This document shows positions 22,274-30,734 of a stretch of 64,000 nt of DNA, piece after piece. The notes beneath the pieces are model-generated. The model ran no database searches, was not told the origin of the DNA, and saw only the letters and a list, made by a program, of their open reading frames with translations. The translations under genes were made by a program, and so were the position numbers. Origin of the DNA: Rhodobacteraceae bacterium WFHF2C18 (GTDB lineage Bacteria; Pseudomonadota; Alphaproteobacteria; Rhodobacterales; Rhodobacteraceae); contig NHTQ01000001.1 in the NCBI GenBank assembly GCA_002166865.1, positions 1 through 64,000 on the forward strand. Reading direction: 5' to 3'. The first letter of the stretch is position 1. Every line of letters starts with the position of its first letter.

Positions 22274-24541
22274 TCAGTTGCCGACACGGAAACCGATCGG
22301 CTGGCGCAGCGGGCCCTCCTGGCCCAGCGATTCCTTGATCTGCTGGTATTCCTCCTCCATCTCCTGCGTGACCGAGGCGCGGCTTTCCGTGAGCGCGGCA
22401 TCGAATTCGGCCCGGCCGACGCTTGCGCGGTCCTTGCGCAGGGCGACCAGCCCGGCGCGGCGCACGACGTCCTGCAGGTCGGCCCCGGTGTAGCGCTCGG
22501 TCCGGGCGGCGATGTCGTCGAGATCGACATCCTCGGCCAAGGGCATCGACCCGGTGTGGATGCCGAGGATGTGACGGCGCGACTCCTGGTCGGGCACGGG
22601 CACATAGATCAACTCGTCGAACCGGCCGGGGCGCAGCAGCGCGGGATCGACCAGGTTGGGCCGGTTCGTCGCGCCGATCACCACGACGCCCTGCAATTCC
22701 TCTAGCCCGTCCATCTCGGACAGGATGGTGTTGACCACACGTTCGGTGACCGCCGGCTCGCCCAGGCCCCCGCCGCGGGCGGGCACCAGGCTGTCCACTT
22801 CGTCGATGAAGATCACCGTCGGCGCGACCTGGCGGGCGCGGCGGAACAGGCGGGCGACCTGTTGCTCGCTTTCGCCGTACCACTTGGACAGTAGGTCCGA
22901 GGATTTCGTGGCCACGAAGTTGGCCTCGGCCTCGCGCGCGACGGCCTTGGCCAGAAGCGTCTTGCCGGTGCCTGGTGGGCCGTAAAGCAGAAAACCCTTG
23001 GCCGGCTGGATGCCGAGATCGCGGAAGCGTTCCGGCGCCTTCAGCGGCAGCTCGATGCTTTCCTGCATGCGCTCGCGCACCTGCGAAAGCCCGCCGATGT
23101 CCTTCCAGCCCACGTTGGGCACCTGGATCATGATCTCGCGCATGGCCGAGGGTTGAACGCGCTTGAGCGCATTGTCGAAATCGGCGCGCGTGACCTCCAG
23201 CCGTTCAAGCTGTTCGGAGGGGATGCCGTCCTTGAGGTCCAGTTCGGGCAGGATCCGGCGCACCGCGTCCATCGCGGCCTCGCGGCACAGGGCCGACAGG
23301 TCGGCCCCCACGAAGCCGTAGGTAATGCGCGCCATCTCGTCCAGGTCCAGGTCCTCGGCCACCGGCATGCCGCGGGTGTGCACGCCCAGGATCTCGCGCC
23401 GGCCGTCCTGATCGGGGACGCCGATGATGATTTCGCGGTCGAACCGGCCGGGCCGGCGCAGCGCTTCGTCCACGGCATCGACGCGATTGGTGGCGCCGAT
23501 GACCATGACGTTCTGCCGCGGCTCCAACCCGTCCATCAGCGTCAAGAGCTGGGCCACAAGCCGCCGCTCGGCCTCGCCGCCCACCTGTTCGCGCTTGGGG
23601 GCGATGGAATCCACCTCGTCGATGAAGATGATCGCCGGTGATTGATCGCGGGCCTGGTTGAAAACCTCGCGCAGGCGCTCCTCGCTCTCGCCCTGCATCT
23701 TGCCCAGGATCTCCGGGCCGTTGATGAGAAAGAAGCTGGCCTCGGCCTCGCTGGCGACGACACGCGCCAGCAGGGTCTTGCCGGTGCCCGGGGGGCCGTG
23801 CATCAGAACGCCCTTGGGCGGGTCGATCCCCAGGCGCTGGAAGAGTTCCGGATGGCGAAGCGGCAGTTCCACCATCTCGCGGATCTGGTCCACGGTGTCG
23901 CCCAGCCCGCCGATGTCGTCGTAGGTGATCTCGGGGCGGCGGCTTTCGGAGGGTTCCTCGTAGTAGGGCCTGAGGATCACTTCCGTCTCGGGCGTCATCC
24001 GGACGATGCCGCGCGGTTCGGTGGAAACCACGACCAGCCGGATCTCCTGCAGGCCGTAGGCGGGCAGGTTGAACATCGCGCGCAGTTCCTCGGGCATGCG
24101 CGGGTCCGCCTGTCCCCGCGGCGTGTGCACCGAGGTCGAGACGACGTCACCGGCCACGAAGGGGCGCCTGTTGAAGGTCCGCTTGAGCGCCTCGCCCGAG
24201 CCGTGGAGGCGCAGGTTCTTCTGGGCGGGGGCGACGGTGATGCGCCGGGCCGGCTTGGCCTCGGCCTTGCCCACCGAAACGTAATCGCCCGATCCGGCGC
24301 CCGCGTTGCCGCGCAGCAAGCCGTCCAGCCGGATCAGGGTCAGCCCCTCGTCCTCGGGGTAGGGCGAGACGGCGACGGCCGCCGTGGTGCGCTTCCCGGT
24401 GATTTCGATCGGGTCGCCCTCGCGCACACCGAGCTTTTCCATCGTCGTGGGGTCGATGCGGGCCACGCCGCGCCCGGCGTCCTGCGGTCTGGCGTTTGCG
24501 ACCTGAAGTTGGAGTTCCGTTTCCGAATCGTTCCGCGCCAT
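22274..24541 (-). CDS. CDC48/p97-family AAA ATPase
   Basis: This 755-residue protein has the full archaeal/eukaryotic CDC48 layout. Residues about 1-190 form an N-domain (double-psi barrel start with GRGVARIDPTTMEKLGVREGD), followed by two AAA modules. Module 1 has Walker A GPPGTGKT near residue 247 and Walker B FIDEVDSIAPKR; module 2 has GPPGTGKT near residue 520 and FIDEVDSLVPARGG. Family members unfold or remodel proteins as hexamers. The start at ATG 24541 has GGAGGAGCGC just before it. CDC48 homologues occur in a scattered set of bacteria and their clients there are unknown. It heads a minus-strand run with mutM and gshA. Confidence 0.93.
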   Translation of the reverse strand: MARNDSETELQLQVANARPQDAGRGVARIDPTTMEKLGVREGDPIEITGKRTTAAVAVSPYPEDEGLTLIRLDGLLRGNAGAGSGDYVSVGKAEAKPARRITVAPAQKNLRLHGSGEALKRTFNRRPFVAGDVVSTSVHTPRGQADPRMPEELRAMFNLPAYGLQEIRLVVVSTEPRGIVRMTPETEVILRPYYEEPSESRRPEITYDDIGGLGDTVDQIREMVELPLRHPELFQRLGIDPPKGVLMHGPPGTGKTLLARVVASEAEASFFLINGPEILGKMQGESEERLREVFNQARDQSPAIIFIDEVDSIAPKREQVGGEAERRLVAQLLTLMDGLEPRQNVMVIGATNRVDAVDEALRRPGRFDREIIIGVPDQDGRREILGVHTRGMPVAEDLDLDEMARITYGFVGADLSALCREAAMDAVRRILPELDLKDGIPSEQLERLEVTRADFDNALKRVQPSAMREIMIQVPNVGWKDIGGLSQVRERMQESIELPLKAPERFRDLGIQPAKGFLLYGPPGTGKTLLAKAVAREAEANFVATKSSDLLSKWYGESEQQVARLFRRARQVAPTVIFIDEVDSLVPARGGGLGEPAVTERVVNTILSEMDGLEELQGVVVIGATNRPNLVDPALLRPGRFDELIYVPVPDQESRRHILGIHTGSMPLAEDVDLDDIAARTERYTGADLQDVVRRAGLVALRKDRASVGRAEFDAALTESRASVTQEMEEEYQQIKESLGQEGPLRQPIGFRVGN

Positions 24542-24746
24542 GCGCTCCTCCTGCAATCGATCGTGGCGTTTCCGGATGTTCGGTGAGACAATGACCGCGA
24601 CGCCGAAGCGTTCCATGTCTGACGACCCGATCCGCGGTCGGCGTCGGATCCGCTCGGGCGGGGAGGCCGGGGAACCGAGGGTTCTTGCTGCGCCGGCTGA
24701 AATGTTGTCTAGACTCGGGGGCCTGAGGGAACGGGACAACGGTTTC

Positions 24747-25610
24747 ATGAACTACCAAGCACCGACGACACTGAAAGACGCCGTCACCCTGATGCAGGGC
24801 GATACCGGCAATTGCCGCATCCTTGCAGGGGGCACCGATCTTCTGGTGCGCCTGCGCTCCGAGATGGAGGAGCCCGACACCGTCATCGACATCAAGCGAA
24901 TCGCCGAACTCGACGAAATCGCCGAGGAAGGGGGCGGCTGGCGAATCGGCGCGGCCGTCTCCGGGGTACGCATGGCCGAGCATGCCGCGCTGGTGGCCGC
25001 GTGGCCCGGCGTCGTGGAGGCGATGAACCTGATCGGATCAACGCAGATCCAGAGCCGCGCGACGATGGCCGGCAACCTCTGCAACGCCTCGCCCGCGGCC
25101 GACAGCGTGCCGGCGATGGTCGCCGCCGAGGCCGTCGCGCGCGTGGTGGGCCCGGACGGGGCGCGGGATGTGCCCGTCGCGGAGATTCCCACGGGACCCG
25201 GCCGAACGTCGCTGGCCCGGGACGAATTGATCGCCTCGATCTTTCTGCCGGCACCGCAGACGCGCGCGGCCGATGCCTACTTGCGGTTCATCCCGCGCAC
25301 CGAGATGGACATCGCCGTGGCCGGCTGCGGCGTCTGGTTGGCGCTTGACGCGGCGGGCACCTGCACCGCGGCGCGTGTCGCGGTCGGCGCTGTCGGCCCG
25401 ACAGTGAGACTTGTGGAGGATGCCGGCGCGGCCCTCGTGGGCAGCAAGCTGGAGCCCGACGCGCTGGACGCGCTGGCCGAGGCCTGTTCGGCCGCGGCCA
25501 CCCCCATCGACGACAAGCGCGGCACGGCGGCCTACCGGGTTCACGTGGCCGGGGTGCTGGCCCGCCGGGCGGCCGTCATCGCCGCAAAACGCGCAGGAGA
25601 CACGACATGA
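24747..25610 (+). CDS. Molybdenum hydroxylase FAD-binding (medium) subunit
   Basis: This 287-residue subunit belongs to the xanthine dehydrogenase/CO dehydrogenase family and carries electrons from the 2Fe-2S subunit through FAD. Residues about 25-40 (CRILAGGTDLLVRLRS) and 100-120 (IQSRATMAGNLCNASPAAD) are the two FAD-binding motifs of CoxM/HcrB-type proteins. The start at ATG 24747 comes just before the usual opening (NYQAPTTLKDAV). Its stop overlaps the start of the 2Fe-2S subunit by 4 bases. It is the first gene of a four-gene operon. Confidence 0.92.
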   Translation: MNYQAPTTLKDAVTLMQGDTGNCRILAGGTDLLVRLRSEMEEPDTVIDIKRIAELDEIAEEGGGWRIGAAVSGVRMAEHAALVAAWPGVVEAMNLIGSTQIQSRATMAGNLCNASPAADSVPAMVAAEAVARVVGPDGARDVPVAEIPTGPGRTSLARDELIASIFLPAPQTRAADAYLRFIPRTEMDIAVAGCGVWLALDAAGTCTAARVAVGAVGPTVRLVEDAGAALVGSKLEPDALDALAEACSAAATPIDDKRGTAAYRVHVAGVLARRAAVIAAKRAGDTT

Positions 25611-26086
25611 GCAGCATCCACGTCACGACAACGCTGAACGGCGATCCGGCCGAGTTCCTTTGCGAGGCCGAGGAGACCCTTCTTGACGTTCTGCGCGACC
25701 GCCTGGGCCATACCGGCGCCAAGGAGGGTTGCGGAACCGGCGACTGCGGCGCCTGCTCGGTCGTCGTGGACGGGCGGCTGGTCTGCGCCTGCCTGATGCT
25801 GGGGGCCGAGGCCGCGGGCCGCAGCATCGAGACGGTCGAGGGCATGGCCGAGGGGGACAAGCTGCACCCGCTGCAACGCAAGTTCCTCGACCATGCGGCC
25901 CTGCAATGCGGTATCTGCACACCCGGGCTGCTGGTGGCCGCGAAATCGCTGCTGGAGCGGGAGCCGGATCCGGACGAGGAGCAGGTGCGCTACTGGCTGG
26001 CCGGCAACCTCTGCCGCTGCACCGGCTATGACAAGATCATCCGGGCGGTCCTCGACGCGGCCGCCGAGATGCGGGAGGCATCGTAA
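25607..26086 (+). CDS. Molybdenum hydroxylase 2Fe-2S (small) subunit
   Basis: This 159-residue protein holds two [2Fe-2S] clusters. The plant-ferredoxin-type site is CGTGDCGACSVVVDG with a fourth Cys at VCAC, and the second site, near the Mo centre, uses CGICTPG and CRCTGY. Length and spacing match CoxS-type subunits. The gene overlaps both neighbours (ATGA before, one base after), showing tight coupling in the operon. Confidence 0.95.
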   Translation: MSSIHVTTTLNGDPAEFLCEAEETLLDVLRDRLGHTGAKEGCGTGDCGACSVVVDGRLVCACLMLGAEAAGRSIETVEGMAEGDKLHPLQRKFLDHAALQCGICTPGLLVAAKSLLEREPDPDEEQVRYWLAGNLCRCTGYDKIIRAVLDAAAEMREAS

Positions 26087-28338
26087 TGGCACTCGACAGC
26101 AAGCAGGACGACCGCACACACCAGTTCAAGGTGGTGGGCACCCGGCCCCCGCGGCCGGACGGGATCGACAAGGTGACCGGGCGCGCGCGCTTCGGCGCGG
26201 ACATGACGGCCCCCGGCATGCTGACCGGGCGCATCCTGCGCAGTCCCCACCCGCATGCGCGCATCACGTCCATCGACAGTTCCGAGGCCGAGGCCCTGCC
26301 GGGCGTGCACGCGGTGGTCACGCGGGCCGACTTCGCCCACGCGGTCGCGGACGCGGCCACGGCGGATGTTCTGGACAACTGCATGGCCGGGGACAAGGCG
26401 CTTTACGACGGGCACGCGGTGGCCGCGGTGGCGGCCTCCTCGCCCGCCATTGCCCGCAAGGCCCTGAAGCTCATCAAGGTCGACTACGAACCCTTGCCCC
26501 ATGTCACCGACGTGGACGCGGCGATGCAGCCGGATGCGCCGGCGCTGCACGAGGGCCGCGCGAACGAGACCGTGCCCGCAGGCCTGTCGCCCAATGTTGT
26601 CGCCCGTTGCGCCTTCGGCCACGGCGACATCGAGGCGGGGCTGGCGCAGGCCGACCGCATCGTCGAGCGCACCTATCGCACCGAGGCGACGCACCAGGGC
26701 TACATCGAGCCCCACGCCTGCCTGGCCTCGGTCGGCCCGGACGGGCAGGCGGACCTGTGGTGCTGCACGCAGGGTCATTACATGGTCCGCAACACCTGCG
26801 CCGAGATCCTGGGCATGGACCAGGGCCAGTTGCGCGTGACCGCCTCGGAGATCGGCGGCGGGTTCGGCGGCAAGACCACCGTCTTCCTGGAGCCGGTGGC
26901 GCTGATGCTGTCGAAAAAGGCGGGCCGGCCGGTCAAGATGGTCATGTCGCGCAGCGAGGTCCTGCGCGCCAGCGGCCCGACGGCCTCCAGTTCGGTGGAC
27001 GTGCGCATCGGCATGACCAAGGAGGGCCGGATCACCGCCGGTTTCGCCGAACTGCGGTATCAGGGCGGGGCCTATCCGGGGTCCCCGGTGGACATGGGCG
27101 CGATGGCCGCCTTCGCGCCCTACGACCTGGAAAACGTGAAGACGGTGGGCTGGGACGTGGTGACCAACCGGCCCAAGGCCGCGGCCTACCGGGCCCCGGG
27201 CGCGCCGATGGCCGCCTTCGCGGTGGAAAGCGCGATCGACGAGCTGGCCAAGGGATTCGGCCTCGACCCCCTGGAGGTGCGGCTGAAGAACGCCGCGCGC
27301 GAGGGCACGCGGGCCTCTTACGGGCCGACCTACCCGGCCATCGGGCTTGAAGCGACGCTGCGCACCGCCAGGGATCACCCCCACTGGTCGGCGCCGCTGG
27401 GACCCAACCAGGGACGCGGGGTCGCCTGCGGCTTCTGGTTCAATTTCGGCGGCGACACCTGCGTGACGCTCAACATCACGCCCGACGGCACGGTCACCGT
27501 GACCGAGGGCAACCCCGACATCGGTGGCTCGCGCGCCTCGATGTCGATGATGGCGGCCGAGGAACTGGGCATCCCCTACGACAAGGTGCGCACCGTGATC
27601 GCCGACACCGGCACGCTCGGTCAGAACGAGGTGACCGACGGCTCCCGCGTGACCTTCGCCGTGGGGCTGGCGACGATCGAGGCCGCGCGCGCGGCCAAGC
27701 GGGAAATGTGCCGCCGGGCGGCCCAGATCTGGGGTATCGAGGAGGAGGCGGTCGTCTGGGAGGACGGCGCGGCGCGGCCCGCCGGCCCCAACGCCGGCAC
27801 GCACCCGCCGATGAGCCTGGCCGAGATCGCCGCCATCGCCTCCAACACCGGCGGCCCCATCGCCGGCCACCACGAGGTCAATGCCGAGGGCGCCGGGGTG
27901 AGCTTTGCCACGCACATGGTGGACACCGAGGTCGATCCCGAAACCGGGGCGGTCAAGATCCTGCGCTATACCGTTTTTCAGGACGCGGGCAAGGCGGTGC
28001 ATCCCGATTACGTGGAGGGCCAGTTCCAGGGCGGGGCGGCGCAGGGGATCGGCTGGGCGCTGAACGAGGAATACATCTACGGCGCGGACGGGGTGCTGCA
28101 GAACCCCGGCTTTCTGGACTACCGCATCCCCGTGGCCTCGGACCTGCCGATGATCGAGCCGGTGATCCTGGAGATCCCCAACCCGGGGCATCCCTACGGC
28201 GTGCGCGGGGTGGGCGAGACCTCGATCGTGCCCCCCTTGGCGGCCATCGCCAACGCCGTGTCGGAGGCCGCGGGCGTGCGCCTGACGCATCTGCCCCTGT
28301 CCCCGCCCAAGGTCTTGGATGCGCTCAAGTCCAAGTAA
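26086..28338 (+). CDS. Molybdenum hydroxylase Mo-cofactor (large) subunit, xanthine dehydrogenase family
   Basis: This 750-residue catalytic subunit binds the molybdenum cofactor. It shows EIGGGFGGKTTVFLEP, the active-site loop AYRAPGAP near residue 368, and a C-terminal GVRGVGETSIVPP that contains the catalytic Glu of this family. Authentic form I CO dehydrogenase has AYxCSFR in that loop and form II has AYRGAGR, so this is not a typical CO dehydrogenase. The family also hydroxylates purines, N-heterocycles, aldehydes and aryl-CoA esters; the substrate here cannot be named. It is encoded after the FAD and 2Fe-2S subunits and before a MoaD-like gene. Confidence 0.9.
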   Translation: MALDSKQDDRTHQFKVVGTRPPRPDGIDKVTGRARFGADMTAPGMLTGRILRSPHPHARITSIDSSEAEALPGVHAVVTRADFAHAVADAATADVLDNCMAGDKALYDGHAVAAVAASSPAIARKALKLIKVDYEPLPHVTDVDAAMQPDAPALHEGRANETVPAGLSPNVVARCAFGHGDIEAGLAQADRIVERTYRTEATHQGYIEPHACLASVGPDGQADLWCCTQGHYMVRNTCAEILGMDQGQLRVTASEIGGGFGGKTTVFLEPVALMLSKKAGRPVKMVMSRSEVLRASGPTASSSVDVRIGMTKEGRITAGFAELRYQGGAYPGSPVDMGAMAAFAPYDLENVKTVGWDVVTNRPKAAAYRAPGAPMAAFAVESAIDELAKGFGLDPLEVRLKNAAREGTRASYGPTYPAIGLEATLRTARDHPHWSAPLGPNQGRGVACGFWFNFGGDTCVTLNITPDGTVTVTEGNPDIGGSRASMSMMAAEELGIPYDKVRTVIADTGTLGQNEVTDGSRVTFAVGLATIEAARAAKREMCRRAAQIWGIEEEAVVWEDGAARPAGPNAGTHPPMSLAEIAAIASNTGGPIAGHHEVNAEGAGVSFATHMVDTEVDPETGAVKILRYTVFQDAGKAVHPDYVEGQFQGGAAQGIGWALNEEYIYGADGVLQNPGFLDYRIPVASDLPMIEPVILEIPNPGHPYGVRGVGETSIVPPLAAIANAVSEAAGVRLTHLPLSPPKVLDALKSK

Positions 28339-28355
28339 AGAAAGGAAAATATCCG

Positions 28356-28601
28356 GTGGTTCAGGTCAAGATCTTCGGCTCCCTCGCGGCGGCGGCGGAC
28401 GATCAGACCGAGGTCGAGATCGAGGCGCGCACCCTGCGCGAACTGCTGGACGGGCTGGCCGCGCGCTACCCGGCCATGCAGCCGCAGCTTGAGCGGGGCG
28501 TCTCGGTCGCCATCGACGGGCGGGTCTACAACGACAGCTGGTTCACCCCCATCGAACCGGACAGCGAGGTGGTCCTGCTGTCGCGGCTGAAGGGCGGCTG
28601 A
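28356..28601 (+). CDS. MoaD/ThiS-like ubiquitin-fold protein
   Basis: This 81-residue protein starts at GTG 28356, preceded by AAGGAAA. Its sequence (VVQVKIFGSLAAAADDQTEV, then LRELLDGLAARYP, ending LLSRLKGG) has the beta-grasp fold and C-terminal Gly-Gly of MoaD, the sulfur carrier of molybdopterin synthase. It follows the Mo-hydroxylase large subunit by 17 bases, so it may help load or sulfurate its cofactor. No MoaE partner is adjacent. A dedicated structural or maturation role is possible. Confidence 0.8.
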   Translation: MVQVKIFGSLAAAADDQTEVEIEARTLRELLDGLAARYPAMQPQLERGVSVAIDGRVYNDSWFTPIEPDSEVVLLSRLKGG

Positions 28602-28627
28602 GGGGGCCCGTCCCGCGCCCCGGGCAG

Positions 28628-28654
28628 CGTACGGCTCGTACGGACCGTACGGGG
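28628..28654. repeat. Three 9-base direct repeats with CGTACG core
   Basis: Three tandem units start at 28628, 28637 and 28646, each beginning CGTACGG. The core CGTACG is its own reverse complement, so each unit is also a small dyad. They lie 27 bases after the MoaD-like gene. Phased palindromic cores could be protein-binding sites, but no function is shown. Confidence 0.6.
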
Positions 28655-28800
28655 CTTTGGTACGCCGCGGCGCCCTGCGCCGCCGTCGCGCCGGTGGCGC
28701 GGATCACACGCCGCGCCTCTTTCTCGGTCGCCCGCGCCGGCCCCCGCCCGAAGGGCCGCGCGGCGGATAGTGCAATCGTCCGAGCGGATCACGGCAACGG

Positions 28801-28820
28801 CCGCTCCCGGCCCAGAGCGG
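28801..28820. repeat. Short inverted repeat of intergenic-element type
   Basis: CCGCTC and GAGCGG form a 6-base stem around CCGGCCCA, followed by GACATTCG. From memory, similar AGCGGACATTC modules recur between genes in Rhodobacterales. The sequence GGACATTCG here (28819-28827) is matched by its reverse complement at 30051-30059, on the far side of the sulfotransferase gene. Confidence 0.35.
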
Positions 28821-29008
28821 ACATTCGATCCCTTAGCGGCTTTTGATCTGAACGAACCCTATGCAGTTAAACGGGCGGCACCAGTTCCCACCTATCGGCA
28901 TTTTTCGGGCTTATTCCCGATTATAGGGGCTGCATCAATATCAAAGGCCAAGTCTACCTGGCGAAACTCATGTCCGTACTAAGTGAAATCGCGGCGCTTT
29001 GAATACGA

Positions 29009-29764
29009 TCAAGAAATAATTTTGACGTTCGACAATCCAAGCCTCGCGCGGACGTCGTTATAGTCGACTGAACTTCGCACCATGTCGCTTGCAATTTTGT
29101 TGCCCTTGTAAGCAACCTCTGGAAGGGTCTTGACGTCAGATAATTGGCTTTCACGACCAAACTCCGCAACTTTTCGAAAACTTTCTTCATCCTCGAACCT
29201 GTCGCTGATGCCAAAGAAAGGAAGAAGCTGATCATTGACGATCGACAGCCCATTATTAGACAACAAATCCTCGAAACCTATGGCAAGTTTAGGCAAGTCC
29301 GAAGCCAGATAGTGATCGATCAGAACATACCAACGTTCAAGCTCGGAAAACACAACCCGTTCAAGGCGCTCTGGCTTTCGCATCTTTCGCAATGTGTTCC
29401 ACCTACTAACGCGCCCTTTTGCCTCCAGACTGCGAGTAAGCTGCGAAACGACACATCGCGCTGGATCGCGTATGATAAGGCACAGGCGCTCAGCCATTTG
29501 TCCATCTCTGCGCAAGCTGAGTTCCTCGGAAATCCAATGAATTTTTTGCGCAATGGGCTGCTCCGAACGCCTTTCAAAAGGCGTATCAACGATCTTCGGG
29601 AATCGATCACGAATTGGTATGTCGTGCGGATTGCCCCGGCAGCCCAAGGTCGGTTGCCCGCTAGCAGCTTCCAGAAAAGCACGGACCAAATGGTTCCCAC
29701 TGCGAGGGTATGAAGCAAGAAGAGCAACCACAATATTCCCCTTTTTCTTTTTAATGACCGACAC
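29009..29764 (-). CDS. Sulfotransferase family protein
   Basis: This 251-residue protein has the PAPS-binding motifs of sulfotransferases: SYPRSGNHLVRAFLE near residue 18 (5'-phosphosulfate loop, YPKSG type) and LIIRDPARCVVSQL near residue 96 (3'-phosphate site). The family transfers sulfate from PAPS to hydroxyl or amino groups of sugars, lipids or small molecules; the acceptor is unknown. It has no signal peptide. The gene is much richer in A/T than its surroundings and uses codons (for example AAA, TTA, ATA) that are rare nearby, which points to recent horizontal transfer. It stands alone on the minus strand. The call is by motif, with moderate overall similarity. Confidence 0.75.
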   Translation of the reverse strand: MSVIKKKKGNIVVALLASYPRSGNHLVRAFLEAASGQPTLGCRGNPHDIPIRDRFPKIVDTPFERRSEQPIAQKIHWISEELSLRRDGQMAERLCLIIRDPARCVVSQLTRSLEAKGRVSRWNTLRKMRKPERLERVVFSELERWYVLIDHYLASDLPKLAIGFEDLLSNNGLSIVNDQLLPFFGISDRFEDEESFRKVAEFGRESQLSDVKTLPEVAYKGNKIASDMVRSSVDYNDVRARLGLSNVKIIS

Positions 29765-30274
29765 CTAAATCGCGCTTTTTCTAGAGATTTTGAAGACCGA
29801 GAACACTATTTTCCCCAGCGGAAATGACCCTTTTGATGTAACACGCGATATCGCCATCGCAGGGTGCCGTCAATGAATCGAGCCTCTTTGCGCTGGTCCG
29901 GCGAAATACCTTTTCGGTCCGAAGTTCGGACGCACGGGGACGGTCCGTCGAACGACAACTGGTGCCGTTTGGCGGCCCTTGGCGATGAACGCAGCGGATG
30001 GCGGCTTCCCGCCGAGCCCGCAGGCGGTGCGATCCTATGCAGCCGCAGAACGAATGTCCAGAAAAGGCCGGTCACGGCTTGAAGGGCGACCAAGGTTTGC
30101 AACTTTGAAACGTCCCCTCCCTGCGCTTTGCTGTCGTCCGCGGACCGCGCGGCACCGGTCCGGGCGGGCTTCGAGACGGGAGCTTGCAGGTTTGCTACCA
30201 TCCGGGCGCAGGGCCGTTGGGCGCGGTCTCATCGGTCTTGGACAGGGCGCCGGGGCCGGTGCGGGAGGGGCGGC
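29765..30274. other. Intergenic region after the sulfotransferase, no gene seen
   Basis: The first 100 bases remain AT-rich and include a plausible start region for the minus-strand sulfotransferase. GC then rises. Reading frames on both strands (29806-30201 minus, 29864-30082 plus) show no recognisable domain. The stretch 29990-30060 resembles an intergenic repeat module and contains CGAATGTCC. Confidence 0.5.
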
Positions 30275-30649
30275 ATGACGCAGCTGAGCGATCACTGGGT
30301 GACGGCGGAGGCCATGGTCCGCTCCGGCGCGTGGCGGCAGGGGTTCGAGGATTTCCGCATGGGCCGGCCGCCGCGGTTCGAAGGGCGCGGGGCCAAGGCG
30401 CTGGCCTACGAATACGGGCGGCTGACGGCGGCGCATCTGTGCGGGCAGGGCCGGCCGCTGCCGCGGATCGCCGCCACCCGCGCGGTGCCCGCGCATCACC
30501 TGCCGGACCTGGTGAGGGCGCTGATGGATTGCGCGGCGATGGGGGACGGCCCCACGGGGGCCGCGCCGGCCCGGCCGCGCGCCGGGCCGCCTGGTCGTCG
30601 CCGGCGGGGGATCCGCATCTTCCGGCTGCGGTTCCTGCGGCGGGGGTGA
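30275..30649 (+). CDS. Hypothetical protein
   Basis: I do not recognise this 124-residue protein. It starts at ATG 30275 after a good GGGAGGGG ribosome binding site. Residues 1-90 look folded (VTAEAMVRSGAWRQGFEDF, AYEYGRLTAAHLC, HHLPDLVRALMDCA), while the last 35 are Pro/Arg-rich and probably disordered. There is no signal peptide or membrane segment. It lies 85 bases before the ABC ATPase gene on the same strand. Confidence 0.5.
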   Translation: MTQLSDHWVTAEAMVRSGAWRQGFEDFRMGRPPRFEGRGAKALAYEYGRLTAAHLCGQGRPLPRIAATRAVPAHHLPDLVRALMDCAAMGDGPTGAAPARPRAGPPGRRRRGIRIFRLRFLRRG

Positions 30650-30734
30650 GCGCGGTGCGCCGGGCGGTATTCGCGCCGGGGGTGGCTTTCCTTTCGCGGT
30701 TGCTGCCATAGCTTGGGGCAGACGGGAGGGCGCG

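Larger units (their letters stand above)
28602..29008. other. Intergenic region at the edge of a low-GC segment
   Basis: This 407-base gap starts GC-rich, includes three 9-base CGTACGG units (28628-28654) and a CCGCTC...GAGCGG dyad (28801-28820), and becomes AT-rich after about 28840. A 70-codon reading frame (28770-28982) has no recognisable features, and I do not accept it as a gene. Confidence 0.55.

Noticed and set aside
26086..28338. Calling the large Mo subunit CO dehydrogenase (CoxL)
   Set aside because: The active-site loop is AYRAPGA, not the AYxCSFR or AYRGAGR of CO dehydrogenase forms.
28628..28654. CRISPR array for the short direct repeats
   Set aside because: The units are 9 bases with no spacers, far shorter than CRISPR repeats, and no cas genes are present.
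28770..28982. A 70-codon plus-strand reading frame in the low-GC border
   Set aside because: It has no ribosome binding site, domain or conserved pattern, and spans a repeat module.
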